Assembly: GCA_022865725.1 (NCBI GenBank)
Contig: JALHTP010000062.1
Location: 1 to 8,514 of the forward strand
DNA length: 8,514 bases
Direction: 5' to 3'
From: Methyloceanibacter sp.
GTDB taxonomy: Bacteria > Pseudomonadota > Alphaproteobacteria > Rhizobiales > Methyloligellaceae
A program made the translations under genes and the position numbers. The first letter of the stretch is position 1. Every line of letters starts with the position of its first letter. The notes under the pieces were generated by a model. It was not told the origin of the DNA and ran no database searches. It saw only the letters and a list, made by a program, of their open reading frames with translations. This document shows, in pieces, positions 1 through 6,291 of the stretch.

Positions 1-54
1 GCCTATGTGGGTAAGAAGCTGAACACGATTCCCGCTTGTACCGTTCACCGCTAG
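1..54 (+). CDS. C-terminal end of an unidentified reading frame (partial)
   Basis: Frame 1 is open from the window edge to a TAG at 52-54 and would encode the last 17 residues of a protein, ending ACTVHR. The other two forward frames close within the first 21 bases. In most nuo operons nuoD lies directly before nuoE, but NuoD proteins usually end in a conserved motif close to VFGEIDR, and this tail does not match. Its third codon positions are also less G/C-rich than the nuo genes that follow. It may be the end of a small accessory gene inserted between nuoD and nuoE, as occurs in some alphaproteobacteria. Seventeen open codons can also arise by chance, so even its coding status is uncertain. 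Confidence 0.35.
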   Translation, partial: AYVGKKLNTIPACTVHR

Positions 55-78
55 GAGAGCCTCGCGGCTGGGCCAAGA

Positions 79-112
79 CTGACGCGAGAGCAGCCCTGAC
101 GCGAGAGAAGAA
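79..112 (+). repeat. Imperfect 17-bp tandem repeat in the spacer before nuoE
   Basis: Two adjacent 17-bp units, at 79-95 and 96-112, share an identical first 12 bases (CTGACGCGAGAG) and match at 14 of 17 positions overall. The second copy runs into the purine-rich stretch just before the nuoE start. It could be a replication-slippage duplication or a paired binding site. Nothing in the sequence decides between these. Confidence 0.6.
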
Positions 113-116
113 GAAG
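105..116 (+). promoter_or_regulatory. Purine-rich probable ribosome binding site of nuoE
   Basis: The run GAGAAGAAGAAG ends 8 bases before the ATG at 125. It is purine-rich but lacks a clear AGGAGG core, so it would be a weak Shine-Dalgarno sequence. It is the only candidate in the spacer and overlaps the second unit of the 17-bp repeat. Confidence 0.4.
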
Positions 117-124
117 CGATTTTT

Positions 125-802
125 ATGAGCGTTCGCCGCCTCGCCGCCGAGCAGCCTGAGGGCTTCGCCTTCACGCCGGAAAATCTTGAATGGGCCAAGG
201 CCCAGATCGAGAAATACCCGGAAGGCCGGCAGGCCTCGGCCGTGCTTCCGCTTCTGTGGCGCGCACAGGAGCAGATGGGCGGCTGGCTGCCGGAACCCGC
301 GCTCCGTTATGTCTCCGACATGCTCGCCATGGCCTATATCCGCGTCTACGAGATCGCGACCTTCTACACCATGTTCAATCTGGCGCCGGTCGGCCGCTAT
401 TACGTGCAGGTCTGCGGCACGACGCCGTGCTGGCTCATGGGCGCCGACGGGATCAAGGACACCTGCCGCAAATTGATCGGCGAGCCGGGGCATGTGACGG
501 GAGACGGGCTGTTCTCCTGGACCGAGGTCGAGTGTCTTGGCGCCTGCGTCAACGCACCCATGGCTCAGATCAACAAGGACTATTACGAAGACCTGACGCC
601 TGGGAGCATGAAGCGGATCCTCAAGGAGCTGAAGGCCGGGCGTCACGTCGAGCCTGGTCCTCAAGACGGACGGCAAGCCTCAGCACCCTCAGGCGGGCCG
701 ATCGCCCTCACCGATCCCGAGATCTATCGGAACGAGGAGCAGGGCGATGCCACCGCAGCCAAGCCCCCGCTAGGCAAGGGCCGCAAACCAAGGCCGCGCT
801 GA
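125..802 (+). CDS. nuoE: NADH-quinone oxidoreductase subunit E (24 kDa-type, [2Fe-2S])
   Basis: NuoE is part of the NADH-oxidising tip of complex I, on the cytoplasmic side of the membrane arm, and carries the off-pathway N1a [2Fe-2S] cluster. The 225-residue product has an N-terminal helical region (about 15-80) with the family-typical segment YEIATFYTMFNL near 75-86, followed by a thioredoxin-like ferredoxin domain. The four cluster ligands are visible as C97 and C102 (CGTTPC) and C137 and C141 (CLGAC). Residues from about 173 to 225 form a Gly/Pro/Lys/Arg-rich tail beyond the conserved fold. E. coli NuoE is about 166 residues, while longer alphaproteobacterial homologues are known. The ATG at 125 is the first good start after the spacer. 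The TGA at 800-802 overlaps the nuoF ATG by one base, so the two are probably translationally coupled. Confidence 0.97.
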   Translation: MSVRRLAAEQPEGFAFTPENLEWAKAQIEKYPEGRQASAVLPLLWRAQEQMGGWLPEPALRYVSDMLAMAYIRVYEIATFYTMFNLAPVGRYYVQVCGTTPCWLMGADGIKDTCRKLIGEPGHVTGDGLFSWTEVECLGACVNAPMAQINKDYYEDLTPGSMKRILKELKAGRHVEPGPQDGRQASAPSGGPIALTDPEIYRNEEQGDATAAKPPLGKGRKPRPR

Positions 803-2103
803 TGCTGCAAGACAAAGACCGCATCTTCAAGAATCTCTACGGGCTGCATGACTGGCGGCTCAAGGCTGCGCGGGCGCGCGGCGCTTGGGACGGCACCAAG
901 GCGATGGTCGAGAAGGGCCACGAAGCCATCATCGAGGAGGTGAAGGCCTCTGGCTTGCGCGGGCGCGGCGGGGCGGGCTTCCCCACCGGGCTGAAATGGT
1001 CGTTCATGCCGACCAAGTCCGACGGGCGCCCGAATTATCTCGTGGTCAACGCCGATGAGTCGGAGCCCGGCACCTGCAAAGACCGCGACATCATGCGCCA
1101 CGATCCGCAGCTCCTCATCGAGGGCGCGTTCCTGGCCGGCTTCGCCATGCGGGCGCATGTCTCCTACATCTATATCCGCGGCGAGTTCATCCGCGAGCGC
1201 GAGATCCTGCAAGCCGCGATCGACGAGGCCTATGACGCCAAGCTGATCGGCAAGAGCAATTTGAATGGCTGGGACTTCGAGCTCTATCTGCATCATGGCG
1301 CAGGCGCCTATATCTGCGGCGAGGAGACGGCGCTGCTGGAAAGCCTCGAAGGCAAGAAGGGCCAGCCGCGCCTCAAACCCCCATTCCCCGCCAATGTCGG
1401 GCTTTATGGGGCGCCCACCACCGTCAACAATGTCGAGACCATCGCCGTCGTCCCCGACATTTTGCGCCGGGGCGCCACCTGGTTCTCCTCGCTCGGCCGC
1501 CCCAACAACACCGGCACCAAGCTCTTCTGCCTCTCGGGCCATGTGAACAAGCCCTGCAATGTCGAGGAGGAGATGGGCATCCCCTTGCGCGAGCTGATCG
1601 ATCATTATGCGGGAGGCGTGCGCGGCGGCTGGGATAATCTCCTCGCCGTCATTCCCGGCGGCTCGTCGGTCCCGTGCATCCCGGCCACCCTGTGCATGGA
1701 TTTGCCGATGGATTTCGACAGCCTGAAAGCGCTGAAGACCGGGCTCGGCACCGCGGCCGTCATCGTCATGGACAAATCGACCGACATCATTCGCGCCATC
1801 GCGCGGCTGTCTTATTTCTACAAGCATGAGAGTTGCGGACAATGTACGCCCTGCCGCGAGGGCACCGGCTGGATGTGGCGCGTGCTCGAGCGCATGGCCA
1901 AAGGGCAAGCCGAGAAGGCCGAGATCGATATGCTGCTCAGCGTCAGCTATCAAGTCGAGGGTCACACCATCTGCGCGCTCGGCGACGCCGCGGCCTGGCC
2001 GGTGCAGGGGCTGATCCGCCATTTCCGCCACGTGATCGAGGCGCGCATCGACGCACAAGCCTTGAAGCCGATCGCGCCGTCGGTTCCCGTGGCAGCCGAG
2101 TAG
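802..2103 (+). CDS. nuoF: NADH-quinone oxidoreductase subunit F (51 kDa-type, NADH/FMN/[4Fe-4S])
   Basis: NuoF is the catalytic entry subunit of complex I. It binds NADH and FMN, takes a hydride from NADH, and passes electrons to its N3 [4Fe-4S] cluster and on to NuoG. The product is 433 residues, normal for the family. The glycine-rich nucleotide/FMN loop GRGGAGFPTG lies at 54-63, followed by NADESEPGTCKDR (83-95) and GAGAYICGEETALLESLEG (167-185) of the flavin site. The N3 cluster ligands are C345, C348 and C351 (ESCGQCTPCREG) plus C391 (TICALGDAAAWP). The frame stays open upstream into nuoE, but the family N-terminus and the TGATG junction fix the start at 802. An unrelated membrane-anchored gene follows 8 bp after the stop, instead of nuoG directly. 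Confidence 0.98.
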   Translation: MLQDKDRIFKNLYGLHDWRLKAARARGAWDGTKAMVEKGHEAIIEEVKASGLRGRGGAGFPTGLKWSFMPTKSDGRPNYLVVNADESEPGTCKDRDIMRHDPQLLIEGAFLAGFAMRAHVSYIYIRGEFIREREILQAAIDEAYDAKLIGKSNLNGWDFELYLHHGAGAYICGEETALLESLEGKKGQPRLKPPFPANVGLYGAPTTVNNVETIAVVPDILRRGATWFSSLGRPNNTGTKLFCLSGHVNKPCNVEEEMGIPLRELIDHYAGGVRGGWDNLLAVIPGGSSVPCIPATLCMDLPMDFDSLKALKTGLGTAAVIVMDKSTDIIRAIARLSYFYKHESCGQCTPCREGTGWMWRVLERMAKGQAEKAEIDMLLSVSYQVEGHTICALGDAAAWPVQGLIRHFRHVIEARIDAQALKPIAPSVPVAAE

Positions 2104-2106
2104 GGA
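2102..2106 (+). promoter_or_regulatory. Ribosome binding site of the gene between nuoF and nuoG
   Basis: AGGGA lies 5 bases before the ATG at 2112 and overlaps the nuoF stop codon. It decides the start of the downstream gene, whose frame is otherwise open back into nuoF. It also supports that gene being translated as part of the operon. Confidence 0.6.
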
Positions 2107-2111
2107 CGGCG

Positions 2112-2645
2112 ATGGTCTGGCTCTGGGATAATGCCGTAACGGTCGCCAATGTGGTGATGGCAGCCGCCGCCATCGCCGCCCTGATCTATGCCCATCTGCA
2201 AATCGGCGAGAACAAGAGGGCGGAGCACCGCGCCAATGCCAATGAATTGTGGCGGGAGACGCTCCGGCTCGCCTTCGACAATCCAAAGCTTTCCGACCCG
2301 ACGCTCAAGCTCGCCCAATTCGACTACGAGGAGCGCACCATCGACGGCAGCATCGAGCTGTTCCAGAAATACGAGCTCTATGTGGATACGATCCTCAACG
2401 CCAGCGAGGAGATCCTCGAAGTGTCGCCGACGAAGGAATGGGACGCCGCGGTCCGCATCCAGCTCAAGCCGCATCGCGACTATCTGCTTTCGCCCTACTT
2501 TCAGAACTCCGGTTACCTTGAACAATATGGGCCAAAGTTCCGGGCGTTTATGCAGCAGGCGCTGAGCGACGCTCGCCACACGCCGCCGCTGCCGAATCTC
2601 GCCCGGATAGACGCGCCCAAAAAGAAGGTAAGCAAGCGTGCCTAA
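2112..2645 (+). CDS. Uncharacterised membrane-anchored protein inserted between nuoF and nuoG
   Basis: I do not recognise a complex I subunit here and assign no function. The 177-residue product has a short N-terminus (MVWLWDN), one hydrophobic helix at about 9-29 (rich in Ala, Val and Ile), then a basic stretch (ENKRAEHR, 33-40). By the positive-inside rule the rest should be cytoplasmic. Residues 40-152 look mostly helical, with charged patterns such as LWRETLRLAFDNPKL (46-60) and an acidic stretch near 98-103. No cysteine, metal-ligand cluster or nucleotide-binding motif is present. The tail has PPLPN (158-162) and a lysine-rich end. Its pattern resembles a broad class of single-helix bacterial proteins of unknown function. 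It starts 8 bp after nuoF with a good Shine-Dalgarno sequence, and its last 8 bp overlap nuoG, so it should be co-translated with complex I. A role in assembly, membrane tethering or stability of the NuoEFG module is possible but is inference. Confidence 0.85.
   Translation: MVWLWDNAVTVANVVMAAAAIAALIYAHLQIGENKRAEHRANANELWRETLRLAFDNPKLSDPTLKLAQFDYEERTIDGSIELFQKYELYVDTILNASEEILEVSPTKEWDAAVRIQLKPHRDYLLSPYFQNSGYLEQYGPKFRAFMQQALSDARHTPPLPNLARIDAPKKKVSKRA
2623..2628 (+). promoter_or_regulatory. Ribosome binding site of nuoG, inside the preceding gene
   Basis: AGAAGG lies 9 bases before the GTG at 2638. It supports the GTG start over later codons. The same bases encode part of the lysine-rich tail of the upstream membrane protein, so coding and initiation signals are shared here. 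Confidence 0.55.
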
Positions 2646-4752
2646 GCTCATCATCGACGGCAAAGAGCACGACGTGCCCGACGGCATCACGCTGATCCAG
2701 GCCTGCCAGCTTGCCGGCATCGAGATCCCGCGTTTCTGCTATCACGAGCGGCTGTCCATCGCCGGCAATTGCCGCATGTGCCTGGTCGAAATCGCCGGCA
2801 TGCCGAAGCCCGTCGCCTCCTGCGCCATGGGCGTCAACGATCTCCGGCCCTCGCGCGACGGCACCCCGCCCACCATCATCACCGGCTCCGAGACAGTGAA
2901 GAAGGCGCGCGAGGGCGTGCTCGAATTCCTGCTCATCAACCACCCGCTCGACTGCCCGATCTGCGACCAAGGCGGGGAATGCGATCTGCAAGACCAGACC
3001 ATGGCCTACGGCTTCGACGCGGGCCGTTTCCAGGACAACAAGCGCGCGGTCGAGGACAAATATCTCGGGCCTCTGATCGGCACCTTCATGACGCGCTGTA
3101 TCCACTGCACGCGCTGCGTGCGCTTCATGAACGAGGTGGCCGGCGTCGATGAGCTGGGCGCCATCGGCCGCGGCGAGGACATGGAGATCAGCACCTATCT
3201 CGAGCAGGGCATGCTGTCGAACCTGTCGGGGAACGTCGTCGATCTCTGCCCCGTGGGCGCGCTCACCTCCAAGCCTTACGCCTTCATGGCACGGCCCTGG
3301 GAGCTCACCAAGACGCTCTCGATCGACGTCATGGACGCGCTTGGCAGCGCCATCCGCGTCGACGCGCGCGGGCGCGAGGTCATGCGCATCCTGCCGCGCG
3401 TAAACGACGCCATCAACGAGGAATGGATCTCCGACAAAGCCCGCCATGTCTGGGACGGCTTGCGCACCCAGCGGCTCGACCGGCCTTACGTCAGGCGGGG
3501 CGGCAAGCTGGAGCCGGCAGACTGGGACGAGGCTTTTGGCATCATCGCCGAGAGGCTGAAAGGCCTCGATTGCTCCCGCTTTGCAGCGATCGCGGGCGAC
3601 CTTGCCGCTGCCGAAGAGATGTTCGCGCTCAAGCTGCTCGCCGAGCAGCTGGGCTCGCCCAATCTCGACTGCCGGCAGGATGGTGCTGCGCTCGATCCTG
3701 CGCAGGGGCGCGCCACCTACCTCTTCAACTCCACCATCGCCGGCATCGACCAGGTCGACGCGATCCTCTTGATCGGCACCAATCCGCGCCACGAGGCGCC
3801 GGTGCTCAACGCCCGCATCCGCAGGCGCTGGCTTAAGGCGCAAGGAAAGCTCGCCATCGGCCTGATCGGCGAGGATGCGGATCTCACTTACGCCTATGAC
3901 TATCTCGGCGCCGGGCCGGAGACGCTCGCCAAGATCGCCGACGGCTCGCATCCTTTCCTGAAGAGGCTCGAAGGGGCGGAGCGGCCAATGCTGATCCTGG
4001 GCCAGGCCGCCTTTGCCAGGGCCGATGGCGCGGCCGTGCTCGCCCTTGCCGCCAAGGCTGCAATACAAATGGGCGCGATCAAGCCTGCGCTTCCCTGGAA
4101 CGGCTTCAATGTCCTGCATAATGCAGCCGCGCGCGCCGGGGGTCTCGATCTTGGTTTCGTTCCCACCAAAGGTGGCCTCGACCTGGAGGGTATCCTCGAT
4201 GCGGCGGGGAAGGGGAAGGTCGAAATCGTCTATCTCCTCGGCGCCGACGAGATCGACATGGAGAGGCTTGGCGACGCCTTCGTCATCTATCAGGGCAGCC
4301 ACGGCGATGCGGGCGCCCATCGCGCCGACGTCATCCTTCCCGGAGCCGCCTATACCGAAAAAGACGCCATCTACGTCAACACCGAAGGCCGCGCGCAGAT
4401 GACCGCGCGCGCCGTCTTTCCGCCGGGCGACGCGCGCGAGGACTGGACGATCCTCCGCGCGCTGTCCGGCGTCCTCGGCAAGAAGCTTCCGTTCGACAGC
4501 GTGCAGGAGCTTCGCGCCAGGATGTTCGCCGCACACCCGCATCTCGCGCTTCTCGACTTGATCGATCCTGCCGACAGCGCCGCAATCGAGCGTCTCGCTA
4601 AGCAGCCCGCCAAACACGGCAAGGAGCGCTTCGGCCACGCGGTCGCGGATTTCTACCTCACCAATCCGATCGCGCGCGCCTCCACCATCATGGCCAATCT
4701 GAGTGCACTGCATGCAGGCGCCGGCGACAAGGCGACGGGCACCGATGGCTGA
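2638..4752 (+). CDS. nuoG: NADH-quinone oxidoreductase subunit G (75 kDa-type iron-sulfur subunit)
   Basis: NuoG carries electrons from NuoF towards NuoI and is the largest peripheral-arm subunit. The product is 704 residues, near the usual length for alphaproteobacteria. An N-terminal ferredoxin domain has the [2Fe-2S] ligands C34, C45, C48 and C62. Next come the His-coordinated [4Fe-4S] site H102, C106, C109 and C115, and a second [4Fe-4S] site C154, C157, C160 and C204 (CPVGAL). From about 215 on it is the degenerate molybdopterin-oxidoreductase-like domain, with a typical NuoG C-terminus (YTEKDAIYVNTEGRAQMTAR near 570-590). No cysteines follow position 204 where the extra N7 cluster sits in E. 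coli and Thermus NuoG. The start is GTG at 2638, giving the family-typical MPKLIIDGKE. It overlaps the preceding gene by 8 bp and nuoH by 8 bp. Confidence 0.97.
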   Translation: MPKLIIDGKEHDVPDGITLIQACQLAGIEIPRFCYHERLSIAGNCRMCLVEIAGMPKPVASCAMGVNDLRPSRDGTPPTIITGSETVKKAREGVLEFLLINHPLDCPICDQGGECDLQDQTMAYGFDAGRFQDNKRAVEDKYLGPLIGTFMTRCIHCTRCVRFMNEVAGVDELGAIGRGEDMEISTYLEQGMLSNLSGNVVDLCPVGALTSKPYAFMARPWELTKTLSIDVMDALGSAIRVDARGREVMRILPRVNDAINEEWISDKARHVWDGLRTQRLDRPYVRRGGKLEPADWDEAFGIIAERLKGLDCSRFAAIAGDLAAAEEMFALKLLAEQLGSPNLDCRQDGAALDPAQGRATYLFNSTIAGIDQVDAILLIGTNPRHEAPVLNARIRRRWLKAQGKLAIGLIGEDADLTYAYDYLGAGPETLAKIADGSHPFLKRLEGAERPMLILGQAAFARADGAAVLALAAKAAIQMGAIKPALPWNGFNVLHNAAARAGGLDLGFVPTKGGLDLEGILDAAGKGKVEIVYLLGADEIDMERLGDAFVIYQGSHGDAGAHRADVILPGAAYTEKDAIYVNTEGRAQMTARAVFPPGDAREDWTILRALSGVLGKKLPFDSVQELRARMFAAHPHLALLDLIDPADSAAIERLAKQPAKHGKERFGHAVADFYLTNPIARASTIMANLSALHAGAGDKATGTDG

Positions 4753-5767
4753 GTTCTGGTCGAGCTATGGCTTGCCGCTGGCGCTGATCGTGGCGCAAAG
4801 CGTGGCGCTCCTCGTCACCGTTCTCATCATCGTGGCCTTCCTGCTCTACGCCGACCGCAAGGTCTGGGCCGCGGTGCAGATGCGGCGCGGGCCGAACGTG
4901 GTCGGGCCCTGGGGACTGTTTCAGTCTTTCGCCGATCTGCTCAAATTCGTGTTCAAGGAGCCGATCATCCCGGCCGGCGCCAATAAGGGCATCTTTCTCT
5001 TGGCGCCGCTGGTCACGGCGGGGCTCGCGCTTTCGGCCTGGGCCGTGATCCCGGTCGCCAAAGGCTGGGAAGTCGCCAACCTCAATGTCGGCATTCTCTT
5101 CATCTTCGCCATCTCGAGCCTGCAGGTCTACGGCGTGATCATGGCGGGCTGGGCGTCGAACTCCAAATACGCCTTCCTCTCCGCACTCCGCTCCGCGGCG
5201 CAGATGGTCTCTTACGAAGTCTCGATCGGCTTCGTCATCATCACCGTGCTGCTTTGCGCGGGCTCGCTCAATCTCGGGGAGATCGTCGAGGCGCAAGACG
5301 GACGCTTCGGGCTGTTCGGCTGGTATTGGCTGCCGCTCTTCCCGATGTTCGTGGTGTTCTTCATCTCCGCGCTGGCCGAGACCAACCGGCCGCCCTTCGA
5401 TCTGCTCGAGGCGGAGTCGGAGCTCGTCGCGGGCTTCATGGTCGAATACTCGTCCACCCCCTATATGCTGTTCATGCTGGGCGAATATGTCGCCATCGTG
5501 CTGATGTGCGGGCTCGGCACGGTGCTGTTTCTGGGCGGCTGGCTGCCCCTGTTTCCCGTCCCGCCCTTCACCTGGATACCAGGCGTGCTATGGTTCATTT
5601 TGAAGGTTTGCTTCCTGTTCTTCCTGATCGCCATGGTCAAGGCCATGGTGCCGCGGTACCGCTACGATCAGCTGATGCGGCTCGGCTGGAAGGTTTTCCT
5701 GCCCTTGTCATTGGCTGCTGTCGTGATCGTCGCGGCGATCTTGCAACTCTGGCAGCATGCATCCTGA
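4745..5767 (+). CDS. nuoH: NADH-quinone oxidoreductase subunit H (ND1-like membrane subunit)
   Basis: NuoH forms the membrane part of the quinone chamber and the link between electron transfer and proton pumping. The 340-residue product is normal in length and has about eight hydrophobic segments, near 12-34, 83-103, 115-135, 160-180, 194-210, 240-263, 278-300 and 317-336. The conserved quinone-site loop YADRKVWAAVQMRRGPNVVG is at 35-54. The acidic loop AETNRPPFDLLEAESELVAG (211-230), with E212, D219, E222, E224 and E226, is also present and marks the family. The start at 4745 (MAEFWSSYGL) was preferred over an in-frame ATG at 4703, which would add 14 basic, non-conserved residues. The start overlaps the end of nuoG by 8 bp, suggesting translational coupling. 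Confidence 0.97.
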   Translation: MAEFWSSYGLPLALIVAQSVALLVTVLIIVAFLLYADRKVWAAVQMRRGPNVVGPWGLFQSFADLLKFVFKEPIIPAGANKGIFLLAPLVTAGLALSAWAVIPVAKGWEVANLNVGILFIFAISSLQVYGVIMAGWASNSKYAFLSALRSAAQMVSYEVSIGFVIITVLLCAGSLNLGEIVEAQDGRFGLFGWYWLPLFPMFVVFFISALAETNRPPFDLLEAESELVAGFMVEYSSTPYMLFMLGEYVAIVLMCGLGTVLFLGGWLPLFPVPPFTWIPGVLWFILKVCFLFFLIAMVKAMVPRYRYDQLMRLGWKVFLPLSLAAVVIVAAILQLWQHAS

Positions 5768-5775
5768 GAGGAGAG
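5766..5775 (+). promoter_or_regulatory. Ribosome binding site that sets the nuoI start
   Basis: GAGAGGAGAG, with an AGGAG core at 5769-5773, lies upstream of the GTG at 5784 with a 10-base gap from the core. It falls inside the longer frame starting at ATG 5757, so it favours the GTG as the true start. Confidence 0.6.
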
Positions 5776-5783
5776 CGCGCCTC

Positions 5784-6275
5784 GTGAAGCGTTGGGCCGA
5801 AGCCGCCAAGTCTTTGTTGCTGATAGAATTTCTGTCAGCCTTCTGGCTCGCGCTGAAATATTTCGTGGCGCCCAAGGCGACGCTGAACTACCCCTTCGAG
5901 AAGGGACCGCTCTCGCCGCGCTTCCGCGGCGAGCATGCGCTCCGGCGCTATCCGAACGGCGAGGAGCGCTGCATCGCCTGTAAGCTCTGCGAGGCGATCT
6001 GCCCGGCCCAGGCCATCACCATCGAGGCGGGACCCCGCCGTAACGACGGCACGCGGCGTACCACCCGCTACGACATCGACATGGTGAAGTGCATCTATTG
6101 CGGCTTCTGCCAGGAGGCCTGCCCGGTGGACGCCATTGTGGAAGGGCCGAATTTCGAGTTCGCCACCGAGACCCGCGAGGAGCTTTATTACGACAAAGAG
6201 CGGCTGCTCGCGAACGGCGACCGCTGGGAGCGCGAGATCGCCAAGAACCTGGCGCTCGATGCGCCGTACCGGTGA
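5784..6275 (+). CDS. nuoI: NADH-quinone oxidoreductase subunit I (23 kDa-type, 2x[4Fe-4S])
   Basis: NuoI carries the last two [4Fe-4S] clusters before N2/quinone (N6a and N6b) and sits at the junction of the peripheral and membrane arms. With the GTG start at 5784 the product is 163 residues, matching the alphaproteobacterial and mitochondrial TYKY-type length. An amphipathic N-terminal region (about 1-30) is followed by the family segment ATLNYPFEKGPLSPRFRGEH (32-51). The two ferredoxin motifs are CIACKLCEAICP, with C63, C66, C69 and C73, and CIYCGFCQEACP, with C103, C106, C109 and C113. An alternative ATG at 5757 would add 9 residues and overlap nuoH, but it leaves the AGGAG sequence inside the gene. 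nuoJ begins 16 bp after the stop. Confidence 0.97.
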   Translation: MKRWAEAAKSLLLIEFLSAFWLALKYFVAPKATLNYPFEKGPLSPRFRGEHALRRYPNGEERCIACKLCEAICPAQAITIEAGPRRNDGTRRTTRYDIDMVKCIYCGFCQEACPVDAIVEGPNFEFATETREELYYDKERLLANGDRWEREIAKNLALDAPYR

Positions 6276-6279
6276 GGGG
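6274..6279 (+). promoter_or_regulatory. Probable ribosome binding site of nuoJ
   Basis: GAGGGG overlaps the nuoI TGA and lies 12 bases before the ATG at 6292. The spacing is long, so this is a moderate candidate, but it is the best purine run in the 16-bp gap. Confidence 0.4.
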
Positions 6280-6291
6280 CCACGCCGGGTA

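Noticed and set aside
190..801. Upstream extension of the nuoF frame through nuoE
   Set aside because: The translated extension is Arg/Gly/Ala-rich with no NuoF similarity, while nuoE in the other frame carries all its cluster cysteines.
724..2286. A 520-codon open frame on the minus strand opposite nuoF
   Set aside because: It is a shadow caused by the G/C-rich third positions of nuoF. It crosses the ends of nuoE, nuoF and the next gene without its own start signal or domain.
2548..4713. A 721-codon open frame on the minus strand opposite nuoG
   Set aside because: It is the mirror of a high-G+C coding gene. Its composition is rich in Arg, Ala, Gly and Asp with no recognisable domain, and nuoG on the other strand has complete cofactor motifs.
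4703..4744. Earlier in-frame ATG for nuoH
   Set aside because: It would add 14 basic residues inside the end of nuoG that are not typical of NuoH. MAEFWSSYGL from 4745 fits the family start.
5757..5783. Earlier in-frame ATG for nuoI
   Set aside because: It would place the AGGAG ribosome binding site inside the gene and give 172 residues, whereas the GTG at 5784 gives the usual 163.
6270..6291. Possible terminator or internal promoter in the nuoI-nuoJ gap
   Set aside because: The 16-bp gap holds no stem-loop followed by a T run and no recognisable -35/-10 pair. None of the other junctions shows one either.
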